Source: Medicago truncatula | Taxonomy: Eukaryota > Streptophyta > Magnoliopsida > Fabales > Fabaceae | DNA length: 64,000 nt | Direction: 5' to 3' | Assembly: GCF_003473485.1 (NCBI RefSeq) | Contig: NC_053045.1 | Coordinates: forward strand, 34,508,494-34,572,493 | Shown here: one piece after another, positions 21,800-33,900 of the stretch | Layout of the letters: every line of letters starts with the position of its first letter | Position numbering within the stretch: the first letter of the stretch is position 1 | Program-made: the position numbers and the translations under genes | Notes under the pieces: generated by a model | What the model was told of the DNA's origin: nothing | Databases searched by the model: none | Seen by the model: the letters and a program-made list of their open reading frames with translations, nothing else

Positions 21800-23949
21800 G
21801 CCCCATAGTTGAGTTGCTTTTTTGCATATATAAATACTTCTGCACTTGTAGTTTAATGACTTATTATGCGTTATTTGATGGTATTTTTAAGAATCAATCC
21901 GCGTCTCTTTACTTTTTTACTTTGTTCTGCACATAACAAATTCAAGGACTTATTTGATGATATTTTTATATAATGTAGGGATCGAATTGAAATAGACAAA
22001 TAATTTAATGACAAACTTGATGAAAATATTTTGACAGAAATGTTGCTTTGATTCATCTTCAACCTCTTTTCATAACAACATTACACACGCCTAGTATAAT
22101 ACAGTAACATGTTAAACTTAAGCTCATACTTAATACTTAATCAACCTAAGCTCAAATTCTGGGACACCAACAATCAAGTACTCTCGCATCACCATTAAAC
22201 ATAGAGCTTGAGGATGAATACCGACTTTGATAACTATTTTTGCTCATATGCTTACCACCCATCATTTCAGATTCAACCTGAACACCAAAGTGAGATTTTT
22301 TTTTGAGGATTTTTGAATTTCGAATTCAATAAAAAAAAAATAAAGTTTTGGAGTTTTTGGAATTGGGGAAGAACATTGTCATCAATTAACAGAAGAAATT
22401 TTGGGGATTTTGAACTCTAGATGACAAATTATAAATTAGGGTTCTAATTTTATAGATTTGAGGAAGAAAGAGCTATAGTATAACAGTCATTCTTCTGCAA
22501 ATTATGGAATCCAATTTTCTGCAAATCAATCAATTTGGTCATTGGAAATTTTGTCACTTTCGGCCAAATTAATCCTTGCTTGTGTGACATCTGACATGAC
22601 AAGCCTTGTGAGAGGTTAACAGAACACGTCATCACCGTTAATATCCCAACTTAACGGAGAGACTAATTTGATTGACATTTGACAACTTCAGAAACTAATG
22701 TGATATTTCGACAAATTGAAAGACGAATTTGGATATTTACTTGAAACAAAACACAAGGATTTGTCAAATTTTACCAACCTTTTGACCTTTATACTTTCAA
22801 CCATTTGAACCGTACTGTCCATTCCAAAACTACCAACCAAGAGAACCATACAATCATTATCAAGACTCAACCATTTAAACAATATTCCGCTTGTGTAACT
22901 TTGAGTTTTGTGATTTTGTGACCTCTTAATCTCTTATCTATCTTCTTACTAATAATTCTCTGTCACCAAAATAATTTATTAATCACTAAAAAAAATCATA
23001 CCATTGTTCTTTGTGTGTGTTAACCTTCCCATTCTTAGAGGAAAGGTTAATCCAAAGTAAAGTCAAACAAAAATTGTTTCATTCAAAAATAGAACAGTAC
23101 CATCTTTTTCAAGATTACCATGAATGTGTTGGAAAAAAAAACACACACACAAGTGGTTTGTATTGCGTTGATTGCGCATTTATTTGAACCACAATTACTC
23201 GCACAACTCATTAGAGAAGAAATGAAGAATACACGGTTACAGGAAAAAGTTGTAATCAATGCACTCATGTAAAAATTCGACGAAGTTTTTATCAACCACA
23301 TTCCTCTTACTCTTAGGCTACCCATTACGAAGCAAGAACCTTAGATTCAAAAGTCCTCAGGCCAGGATACTATTGACAGACTATACAAGCAGATATCAAA
23401 ACAATTTTATGATTTTATAATATATATCAAAGGTTCCTTCAAAAAAATATATATATATCAAAGGCGTAACATCATCCTTAAGTCATGAGACAAGTTATAA
23501 GACTTACACTATATCTCAACCGTTAAACATAATATATCTAAGGGATCATAACATTCCACCAGTCAAATTAAAAAAAATCCTTAGGTAAGGCACCACATGT
23601 GATTTCGTCTTCTTTCTCTTCAAGATCCCACGGTGCCCCTGGAGAGTTTGTTTCATGTTCTTTTTTATTGAGTTGCAATGCAATCAATAGTCCAACCAAA
23701 TAATGGGTTGATTGTTGAGCTGAGTGGAAAAGTTCCTACAAAATGAGTTGCAACAAGGATCAACAAGGTGCTCACAAAATTACACCACGATTGTTTAACT
23801 ATGTTTTTGAAAATTGAAGGTTTGACAAATTTATAGAAATTACAGAAACCTAAATCATGAAAAGAAAGGGAAAACAAAAAATAAAGATCTCATGTAAGAA
23901 AGTCTTGTGATCTTCTCAATTTATTAATCTTGTTTTCTGAAGTCTCTAA
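21800..23949. other. Intergenic, no gene recognised
   Basis: About 2.1 kb of AT-rich sequence. Short open frames (21871, 22450, 22688, 23083, 23665) have no recognisable domain or codon character. Several stretches look like old transposon DNA, but I cannot place ends. Confidence 0.4.
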
Positions 23950-24860
23950 TACCACATTACCATACTTTTTGACCACACCACAAGTTAACGTTGGCAAAGA
24001 TGGAAGAAAATTGGGACATTGCGATGGTGGTTGGTGCTGTAGGTTTACATGCATCAATAACAAAAGTCCTATAGCACACCACGTTAACATACTTATTGAT
24101 TAAATCTAACAAAACAACATCCAAATAATTACAATCCACCGAGTCGAAACCCTTTTCAAAATCAACTTTGAATATAATTAATTCCTTTTTCAACTTGCGG
24201 GTTTCATCCACTAACTCATTACCCATTAAAATACCATTGGTAATTTGGCAACCATGAACAAAGGTTGATTGCTCCTCAGAAATTACAATTTCTATTACCG
24301 TTCGTAATTGATTAACGAAGACTTTAGCCAACACTTTATACAAACATTCATAAGGGATACAAGGGTGATAGTCTTTGAGGGCTATCCACCATAGGAACAA
24401 AGGAGATAAAAATGTTGGTGATACCTTTCACCAACTTATCATTTCAATGAAACTCTTAAATGAAGCGCATAAAATTGATTTCAAAATCTTCCCTAAACTC
24501 TTTGATAAAACAAAAATTAACACCATCGGAGCTGAATTTTTGTAATTATCGCAATGCCAAATGACTTGTTTCGCCTCCTCAAGATTGAAAGGTTTTAAAA
24601 GATAAACTCCTTGCACCAAACTCAAAGATTTGAAAGTAAAATTTTCTACCACTTTATGACCATTACCATTTATAGAGTGAATAGCATTAGACCGACGTCT
24701 AGAAGATGAAACTCCATGAAATAATTTGTTATTAGCATCCCCCTCTCCAAATCAGCATATTCTTGATTTCTCTCAATGCATGCTAGAATTTATTCTTGCC
24801 AAAGAGTGTAAATTTTGTAGATAAATAATGAAGCTCCTCTTATGCGCTAAATTCATCTTT
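23950..24860 (-). pseudogene. Degenerate L1-type LINE reverse transcriptase fragment
   Basis: On the reverse strand, segments in different frames read as a LINE ORF2. The upstream part (about 24660-24860) has a WRGGC..F.HG.. stretch like the conserved WREGDANSKFFHG region. Next comes PFNLEEAKQVIWHCDNYK (24428-24652), then YKVLAKVFVNQLRTVI, SEEQSTFVHG and DFEKGFDSVDCNYLD (23957-24400), which correspond to the early RT motifs. The FADD catalytic box, RNase H and the 5' endonuclease are absent. Multiple frameshifts and stops are present. It is an old, doubly truncated copy. Confidence 0.85.
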
Positions 24861-26344
24861 TAAATCCAGAGATGAAATGCGTTCTTTTTTTTTGACGGAG
24901 ATGAAATGCGTTCTTAAACATAAAGAATTATGGTTTTCAAATTTCGAGTATGATGTTAATGTCAGGATTTTAGTCTGCCTTTAATCAACTTAAATTTTTC
25001 TTTTAACACAAAACCTCCGCACGTATCATAACTTATAATACTTACTTAAATATTTTTTTTTGAAATCTTTTTAAAAATATTTACTCATAGTCGAACTCGT
25101 TGATCCGACTTATATTCAATCATAGTCGAGTCGGGTTGCTTTGGATTTGACATAAAAAAAAAAATTATCATTTCATTTTTAGACATCATTTGTTTTTTAA
25201 AAAAAAATGATATTCGTCTATTCAAATTGATGAAATCATATTCATTACAACTCCCAATGTAACTTTTGAACTATCAATTTTATTCACTTTAGCCATGGAT
25301 TTTTATTTATTGTGTTAATCCTCTAGTTCTAAGGAAAAAAGATCCTTGATAATTAGAATAAAATTTGATCAAGAATTGTTTCACCAGGAATCAAACTCAG
25401 GCTCTCCTTAACAATTTATCTTTTGATTGAGCTTATTAACCACTTGAATCAAATTGCTTGAGTTTTATTATAGATGCCTTCTTCCACGTTTTATTACTTT
25501 AAAAAAAATCATATTCTAAATTTTGCTTGATTTTACTCAGATTTAGTTCTACATGCTAACATAATTTTAGTATACTAATATTTTTGTTGTATATTTGAAT
25601 TTTTGCCTCGCCAAATTAAATATAACATGCATAATTTTAGGTGTATATTTTTGTTGTGTATTTTTTTTAAGTGTGAACTAAAAAGTGTATATTTTTAAAA
25701 ATATATAAAAGTTTTAATTGATCTGGTCGGCCCGAAAAAACTCGTATCCCTCAAAGGGCTGAGATTAATTAAACATTTTTTAGCCCGTTTATCATCCGAA
25801 CCTTTTTGGTCGAACTTGAAAAGTCTGAACTTGACATGGATTTTGGTCCGAATAGTCGGTTAACATATTTTGACGGCGCTAGAATTCATAGATCACATCT
25901 CGCCAATGAGGTGTCTGCACTTAAGTTAAGGCGGTTGTATTTTTTACTGAATTTTTTGTTTATTCATACCAATTGTATCAAAATTCTTATTATATTTTTT
26001 TACCTAATTTCGTTTATTCATACCAATTGTATTGAAAAAATTATCATTAATGAAATGAATTAAGTTTGTTGCTTAAAAAAACATTTTCTATCAAAAAAAT
26101 AGGTATAAATTGGCTGAGTGAGAATGGATAATTAAAAAATAAGTTTATTGAGAAAAAAATAATATATACTTGCCAAAAATAAAAAATTAGTGAGAAAAAA
26201 TATCTAAAGGAATATTCCAAGCATGGGCCAACGGCGCACAAAAAACAATGTCGGTGGACTCCACACATCAGACTCAATCAGTATATGATTCCACGTAGCC
26301 CTAGTTTTAACCCAATCCATAACCCTAGTTAACAATTCCTCTCC
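24861..26344. other. AT-rich intergenic upstream of the second GRP gene
   Basis: No gene is supported. Short AT-rich phrases repeat locally (TTTATTCATACCAATTGTAT near 25960 and 26012). The open frames at 25806 and 26047 are chance readings. Confidence 0.4.
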
Positions 26345-26352
26345 TATATAAA
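26321..26352 (+). promoter_or_regulatory. Promoter of the second GRP gene: telo-box and TATA box
   Basis: AACCCTAG (telo-box-like, 26321-26328) is followed by TATATAAA at 26345-26352, 78 bases before the ATG at 26430. Telo-box-like motifs are common in plant promoters of translation and RNA-processing genes; the functional claim is inference. Confidence 0.6.
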
Positions 26353-26429
26353 CACCCCTCTGCGTTCACTGTGAAAATATCTTCCTTCATCTTTTCCCCT
26401 AATTCCTTCTCTGTCCCCAATTCGATTCG

Positions 26430-27301
26430 ATGGGTTCTTCTGATGTTGAGTACCGTTGCTTCGTCGGAGGTCTTGCATGGGCCACCGATAGCCAAGCTCT
26501 CGAGCAAGCTTTCTCTAAGTTTGGTGAAATCACTGATTCCAAGGTCCGTGCGGATTCTGATTCGGATTCGGATTTCGATTCTGATCTGTGATCTGTTCTG
26601 TTACTCTGTTACTTGATCTGTTTGTTACTACTGATTCTGTTACTGTGATTGTGATTCTGTTACTATATCATTTGATTCGATTCTTTTGTTACTCATACCA
26701 ATAGGTACGTTCATCTTCATCTTTTAACAAAAGGAGAAGATCGATCGGTTACTATTCGGTTTTTTTGATTTATGAATCTGTTTTGATTGTTGAATGTTGA
26801 TTTGTCATGGATCTGAATTTTTGTTGTTTTTGTTTTGTTTAGGTGATTAACGATCGTGAAACTGGACGATCAAGAGGTTTTGGTTTTGTGACATTCGCTG
26901 AGGAGAAATCGATGAGAGATGCAATTGAGGAGATGAACGGTCAGGATATTGACGGCAGGAATATTACTGTGAATGAAGCTCAGTCCCGTGGTAGTGGTGG
27001 AGGAGGTAGAGGTGGTGGCGGCGGTGGTTATGGTGGCGGCGGTGGTTATGGAGGAGGCGGTGGTGGATATGGAGGAGGCGGTGGTCGTCGTGATGGTGGA
27101 TACAGCAGAAGCGGTGGTGGTGGAGGCTATGGGGGAGGAGGCGATCGTGGATATGGTGGTGGAGGTGGTGGTGGTTATGGTGGAGGTAGGGACCGTGGAT
27201 ATGGAGGTGGAGGTGGTGACCGTGGTTATGGTGGTGGAGGTGGCGGTGATCGCTACTCTCGTGGTGGTGGTGCTGATAGCGGTGGAAACTGGAGGGATTA
27301 G
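26430..27301 (+). CDS. RRM glycine-rich RNA-binding protein (GRP7-type), 190 aa
   Basis: The protein is predicted to bind RNA through one N-terminal RRM and to act in splicing, stability or export of transcripts, as known for the plant GRP7/GRP8 class. Exons 26430-26543 and 26843-27301 join in phase 0 (AAG|GTCCGT donor, TTTAG acceptor). RNP2 is CFVGGL (residues 11-15 region) and RNP1 is RGFGFVTF (49-56). From about residue 88 a Gly-rich tail with GGYGG, RGYGG and YSRGG repeats runs to the end. The intron falls inside the RRM between beta-2 and RNP1, the same place as in the paralogue at 43662. The true second codon block starts with GTG, not ATG, so exon 2 cannot stand alone. The frame at 26973-27332 is a shadow of this repeat. 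Confidence 0.93.
26701..26756 (+). promoter_or_regulatory. Conserved intronic segment with a cryptic 5' splice site
   Basis: Within the 299-base intron, the 56 bases starting ATAGGTACGTTCATCTTCATC are nearly identical to 43962-44018 in the paralogue (one indel and one substitution by eye). AG|GTACGT is a better 5' splice consensus than the normal donor AG|GTCCGT. Use of this site would keep 26544-26704, which has an in-frame TGA at 26589-26591. This resembles the known GRP7/GRP8 arrangement, in which the protein promotes use of an intronic 5' site and so lowers its own mRNA. Confidence 0.75.
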
Positions 27302-29125
27302 AAAATTAGGTCTTCAGTTTGGTGGTTTATGATTATGAATGTTGTCATGTTGAATTAGTTTGATTTAGTTGGTTGAATTTAGTGTTTTGGCTATGATATT
27401 TGTTCTGTTATGGTTTAGTTTTGCTTTGTCGTGTTTTTGGTCCTGAATCTGGTTTTGTATAAACGATTGATTGAAAAGGATAATGAAAAATTGGATTCAA
27501 CAAATTCTTGGTTCTCTGTTTATGGTTTTACTCTTAATTTTGCGTGGAATTTTAATTCCATGTGATACGCAAGGGTATTATTTTTCGTCGGCAACAAAAA
27601 CAGAATTAATACAAAAATGTTTTATAATAAGTCTAATGTTATAACCACCAAAGGCCGGCTTTCTTTTAAAAAAGTGTGTTTGATATGGTGGTGGGAAGAA
27701 TTGATTTTGATAGTTACTTTTGATTAGAAGTGATTTAGATATGAATTGATTTATGTTTGAATCCATTTCTTTAAAAGTAATTCTTATGAATTAATTTTGT
27801 TTGTATATTTTGAATCATAATTGTTTTTAAATTATCAAAATAGGTCCCAATTTAAATTACATTACTTTTATATTTAACTTTGTTTATTTTCCTTCATAAT
27901 TTATCAAGAAATACGTAAAAAAAATTATATGTTTATAAATTGTTTTATTTACATTAGTTTCATTAAATTATTTTAACTTTTTTTAACAATAAAAGAAAAA
28001 ATCCTATGATAAATTTAATGGGCCAGTGAGTTAAACCTAACAAAAAGCTCATGTATCATCTTCTTCAACCTATTGTCACAACAACAATAAAGCAGGCTGC
28101 AGATCTTAAAATATGAAAACAAATTACAAAGAAAGCAAGGGTAAAATAGGATGATAAACATGTCACACATCATCTTTAAAGGCTGAAACCACGTTTTTCC
28201 TCTGTAGAAGTTACGAATCTGAGCTTCAGCAAAACCATGTTTGAGACAAAAACCACGTTTCATTCATCCGAACAACATGTTTAAGGATAAAACGACGTTT
28301 GAAAAATAGTAAAACACATTTGGAGCCTCAAAATGTGTTGCCAAACACATACAAAAGAGGCCAGATTTTTTAGCAGTATATGGTTAGATTTCTTAATTTT
28401 TTTTTGTGGTAATAATGTTTTAATATATACGATCATATGAGCTTCTTTTTTTTTGTTTTTTTTTAGAAAGTACGATGATGAGATGCCAAAGGATAATGAT
28501 AAATATTTTTTTTGATGTGATAATGATAAATCTTGAGAAAAAAGAATGATAATGATGAAAATGACAACGTTTTTGTAAAGAAAATGACAACATTTTATAT
28601 TCAAATTAATTGGTTGGTAGAATACAAAAAATTTAAAATTTATAAAAAAATAACGTAAGCTATTAAACAAACATCACACGAAATAGATTAATGCTAAAAA
28701 AAATAGTTGTAATAGTCTATTGTAGCATATATTTTTTTTTAAAAATTCTTGATTTTTTCAAAATAAACTATAACAAATTGACTCTAAATTAAATAAATAA
28801 AATGTTTGAAACGTTAATTGACAAAATTCAATTCTTAAAATTTAAAAACGGTAATTGACAAAATTCAATTCTCTCTAAAGTTAGTATCAGTGAGTTAATT
28901 TGTTTTGCATTGGTTATGTAAAAAAGAGAATAAACTTTGGCATCAATAAAAAGTTAGATGATGTTATTAGCACGGTGACATCAAAAATGCACAACTATTG
29001 GTCTATAATTACACCGTTGATACAAATATTCAACGATACCATTGGCCAAGATTTTGGATGGACAACTTGTTGCTCAACTGCTGAAGTGTGATGACCGTCG
29101 AACATGGAATTATATTGGAGTAAAC
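27302..29125. other. GRP 3'UTR, then AT-rich intergenic with an old MITE remnant
   Basis: The 3'UTR shares GTATAAACGATTGATTGAAA with the 43662 gene. About 27665-27850 resembles the left part of the repeat at 50826 (GTGTTTGATATGGTGGTGGG, TTGATTTTGATAG). A 20-base phrase, TTGACAAAATTCAATTCT, is repeated near 28818 and 28855. No gene is seen. Confidence 0.5.
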
Positions 29126-29493
29126 GAGTAATAGTCATTTTAATCTTTGAATGTGTAATTAGAAGTCGTAATAGTCATTCGATGTATTGAAATTTTATAG
29201 TATCTGATAATGTACGATGTTAGTCAAAATAATCATTTATGTTAAAATGTTTCGTTAACATTGTCATATTAGCATGTCGATATACTTAGTTATTATCCAA
29301 ATTAATCCTTAGTTATTGTCATTGCAATTTTGTACGAATAGAGTTAATGTAAGTGTTGAGGGGCTATTTCAGTGTGAAAGATTATTTTGACTAACGAAAT
29401 GTACAACTAAAAATTATTTTAAAATTTTGATACAATGTGAGACTATTGTAGCTACTTATTACATTTTCATAGATCAAAGTGACTATTATCTCA
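29126..29493. mobile_element. Putative MITE with imperfect inverted termini
   Basis: The left end GAGTAATAGTCATTTTAATC and the right end (inverse of GAGATAATAGTCACTTTGATC) align over about 25 bases. The interior has no coding sequence. I cannot identify a target duplication, so the superfamily is open. Confidence 0.45.
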
Positions 29494-30235
29494 ATTATAT
29501 TTTAATTTACATCAAACTTGAGCAAAATTAAGGTCATGGTTAACCTTATTTTTTTTGTCTTAGAAATAAAAATCAAGCATTCAAGTAAAATCTTTCCAGA
29601 ACTATTTCACCGGGGAATAACATTTGGGTTCCCAATTAATGTCATTTTTGGAGATATTTGTATAATTGTTTATAGCAGGTTAGTGGCTAATAAATACTTT
29701 AATAAACACATTCGTTTTTTTTGGGTAAACTAATAAACACATACATGATGGAACGTGTAGCGACTCAAATTCAAATTCATAATCAAATCATTGAGTTGTA
29801 ACAACAAGGACGAGGATATATCTCTCTTATTATATGATGTAAACCCAAGATGAAGGTTCAAGAATAAAAATCTTTTCCATGATTCAATTCAACTTTTCCA
29901 ACTTTTTTATTTCAAGAACTAACCTAAAAACACAAATCAAGAAATAAAGGAGAAATTGAAACTTAGTGAATCATCCTGGAAGATGAAATAGAGATGAATG
30001 ATCGCTACTTTCATGAGGAAGATAAGATAAAAAAAACAAAATCGTCACAAGTTATATGAAAAGCCCCTTAAAAAAATTCACATGATTCACTTAAGATTTT
30101 AGGTTTGATTTTCTTTGATATCAATTTCGATGAACTAATTTGAATATTTTTTTTAAAAAAAAACACATGATTCGACCAAGAATCTTAGGAAGGATATTCT
30201 CTACATCACATGCAAGTATCAAACCTGTAAATTTA
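29494..30235. other. Intergenic, nothing recognised
   Basis: AT-rich sequence. The open frame at 29518-29733 has no recognisable features. Confidence 0.4.
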
Positions 30236-30915
30236 TCTCCTTTAATATAAGAAAAGAACATGTTGTGGAAAACCTCAATATGCCCTTTTCCCTTTTAATG
30301 TAAAAATCCCAAATTTAGGGGTAAATATGGTCTATTATTTTACATTTCTAATTGGATGACATCACTTAAGGATAACCGATGACATCTAACTGAAACATAA
30401 CAGTTGGTTTACTTTATCTGCAGATGTATCTAACTTGCCATACCATTGGAACTAAACTAAACTGAACTCATTACTTTTTAAAGGGAAATTTGAAAAGTAC
30501 ATTTTTTGGTTCAAATATCCATTTAAGAGCTAGCAATCAATCAACATACTCTATGAGCTCACTTTCAACTATTATCTTACTTTAACACTACTACCAAACA
30601 TTGTCATTCACGCCCCTCTCTCATCTTGAATCTGGTAAACTACTCTTCTATTTTTTTAGTTGATTGGTTCTTCCTAAAACAATGATACATGTTCCTATCT
30701 AAAGTTTTTCTATGACTCATTTACTTTATGATCTATTTTTTGTTAGGTTTTCTGTTTATACTCTTTTATATGTATGTTTGCCTTCCATACTCACATCTGC
30801 TTTTTTTACTCTATTATCTGTTTTCAATTTTTTTTTCTCTTTCAAACATATGTTGTGTTTGTTTAAGTTTGCCAAACATACTGACAATCTTCTGTTTATC
30901 AAGTAGATCTGAAAA

Positions 30916-33900
30916 ATGGAAAGACCATGCCAGTTTATTGGTGATGTCACAGATAAGTCAGATTTTTGGAAGTTAACTGTTAGAGTCAAAGACAAGTGGA
31001 CTGTTGTTAAGGATGGCAAGGAACATCTGGAGATGATTATTGTTGATGCTAAGGTCTTATTGTTATCACGATTTTGGGGTATCAAGTCATTAATTAGGCT
31101 TGAACCTTTCAATCTTTGATATTCTCTATTTTTTCTTGGGAAGGGCAAAATTGAGAAAACCCTTAGAAATTCTAAGTTCGGGGGTCGTTTTCGTTACGGG
31201 AAGGTGTTAGGCACCCGCAATGACTATAGTACTCTATAGGAGCCGTTTTCTTAGTTTTATGTCTACGCTTTATTTTTAATGCTATTTATTAAAAAGAAGT
31301 CGATTATGTTAAGAATGGAGGGAGGAAAATGTTTGAAGTTTTATTTTATTGGACTTGGAGAGGTTTTAACCTCATGCCTACATACCCTTTTAAGGGATCA
31401 AACTCCATGTAGTTCTCTTTCAAAAATGTTTTTTTGCGTGTTTCAATTGATTTTAAATTTTGAAAAAATGGTTTTGAAGAAGAGAAAGAGGCCTTAAAGG
31501 CATGAGAGAAGAAAATGGTTAGTGGTTGGTTCAATTGTTATTAAAAAGTCTAAGTTGGAATTAGAGTTCGTTTGAGTTTGATTAAGAAAATAAAAGGTAA
31601 AATTCAATGGAGTTTTGACTCCAAGGTTTATTTGGAAAAAATTTCAAGTGATGGAATTTGCTTATTTTGGAAAATTGATATTTTTTCCTAAGTATCGCGT
31701 TTCCTAAGCATACATCTAAAGCGGTAAACATGCAACGTGTGTGCGTGTCAGTGCTTGTGTCGGTGTACATCATTAAAGTCCATTGTCCGTTACATTGACC
31801 CTAGTTTACATTCTATGGTCTTGCAAGAAATTAAAAGGAAATTTAAACTACCTAAAATATTACATGACATTTTAACATAGAAATTAAAAGGTAAAAAGAA
31901 AGCCTAAACTATGAGAAATTGAGATGAAAAAGGTAAGATGCTCATGAGATGGATGAAACATGAAATGAAATGGTTAGTAATATGAGGCATAAAATGGTAA
32001 GAAAAAGTAAACAATATTGAATAGGATAGCAAAAAGAAAAGAGCAATGAAGTGAAATAAAATGGCAAAATATACCTAAAATTTGTTATAACACTTAGACA
32101 TGCACATGACCCATAATTCTCTCACCATAGCAATTTTTAAAGAGGTTTGATTTTAAGCTATACTGTGATAATAACAAGGACACATTCAAGCCAAGCATTA
32201 TAACACATTCATAGAGATATTTTACACTTTATTTCTTGACAAAAACATACATTACTTGCAAAACAAGAAAAAAATGAAAATTCACATCCACAAACAGTAA
32301 AACACGCATATGATCAGAGACATATTCATCATGAAATTGCATATTAATCACTCATATCATGCACCAAGACCATGAACACAATGTGACGAAAAATTCACAA
32401 GAAATTCCATTAAAAAGTAAAAAAAAAACATCAAGAACTATCACATACATTTTTTTATTAGTTTTTCAATGTGTAAAAGCATCACAAGAAATACCAAAAA
32501 TGAATTAAAAACAATAGGAATTCTTCTAGAATTTTTGAGAGAAAATTTGAGCAAGCAGGGGTTCAAATAGCAATACAGCAAGGTGCAAGTAGCAAAAAAT
32601 AAAAAAACGCAGAAACAAACAAACTGCAAGCCCAAGCCCAAAACCCATAAATCCGGATGCACAGGGAGCGTTGGATTGATCCAGAGAGGGAAACCCTAGA
32701 TCCAACGGCCAGGAATGAAGGGGATTGGACTGGTCTTGGACCGGTCCGGTTCACTGGCCTATAAAAACGAGCTCACGCCAGTTTTTTCATTCTTCTATGT
32801 TCTCTCTCTCTCTAACTCTCACCTAGTGAGAGAAGCTCTCGCCTCTCTCCTCTCTCCCTCCGCCGGTTTCTGAAAGAAACGGCCGGAGAAGATGAAGACT
32901 GGCCGGAACCTTCATAGGTCCGCCGGAAACTTCATCTTCTCCGGCGAGATCTCCAGGTTCCGGTAACCTAAAATCTCACCAGAAATTCAATTTTTTTGCA
33001 TCGTTCTTCTCGTCTCTAAACCCTAAACACGAATCTAACATTGATTTTCACAATCAAGGCTTGAAACAACGTAGATCTGAATTTTGTGTTACGGTTTTGA
33101 AAATTACTTTTTAGGTTTTGTAGTTTTTTGAATGTAACCGTTCAAACTCTTATGGATCTACACTGTTTCATCCTTGTTGATACTTTTTAAGGCAGAAAGA
33201 TTCGGTTTCAGTGTTACCTGAGATTTTGATTGGAGACCTTGAACTGGAATCTTTGGAAAACTTGAATCTTGGTGCTGTTTGTTGATTTTTGTGTGAAAAC
33301 CGAAAATAAATCGGTGTTCTTGCTGGTTTGATTCTTCTTTCTTCTTCACCGGTTCAGATTCTTGTTTCTTTCCTTCTTCTTCTTCTCCCTCAAACTCTGT
33401 GATCGGTGCTTGAGTTTCTCACCTCCGGTGAGGAATTCGCACCTTGAATTGCAGTGGAATCAATTCGATGATGAAGATTCACCAATGAATCTCTGAGAAT
33501 TGAAAAGGAACGATGAATCTGTTGATGATTTTGATTCTGGAAAAAAAATTAGGGTTTTTTGACTTGTTCTTGGTGATTTTCCGTTTTGATCCTAACTGAA
33601 AGGAGAGAGAAAGATCTTCTATGTTTGTGATGTGGCGTGTGATCTCTGGGTTTGTGTGGCACTGTGCTCTATTTATAAGCTGCCATGTGTGTTTCTGAAC
33701 CAATGAGAGAAGACCACCTGTTTTTGGACTTAGGGACCTTTCTGCAAAAAGAAAAAAAAGAAGGACTGGACAGCAAATAAGAAAAAGGGCTAAAAAGCAA
33801 ATTTAAAAAGTTTTGGACTAAAATGCAATTCTGGAAATTATTTGAGGGACTAAAATGCAATTAAAAATAAAATGAATTAAAATTGGTAATTTGACCAAAT

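Noticed and set aside
26973-27332. 119-codon + frame rich in Val and Glu
   Set aside because: It is the +1 frame of the GGN glycine repeats of the GRP gene; the RRM frame is clearly the real one.
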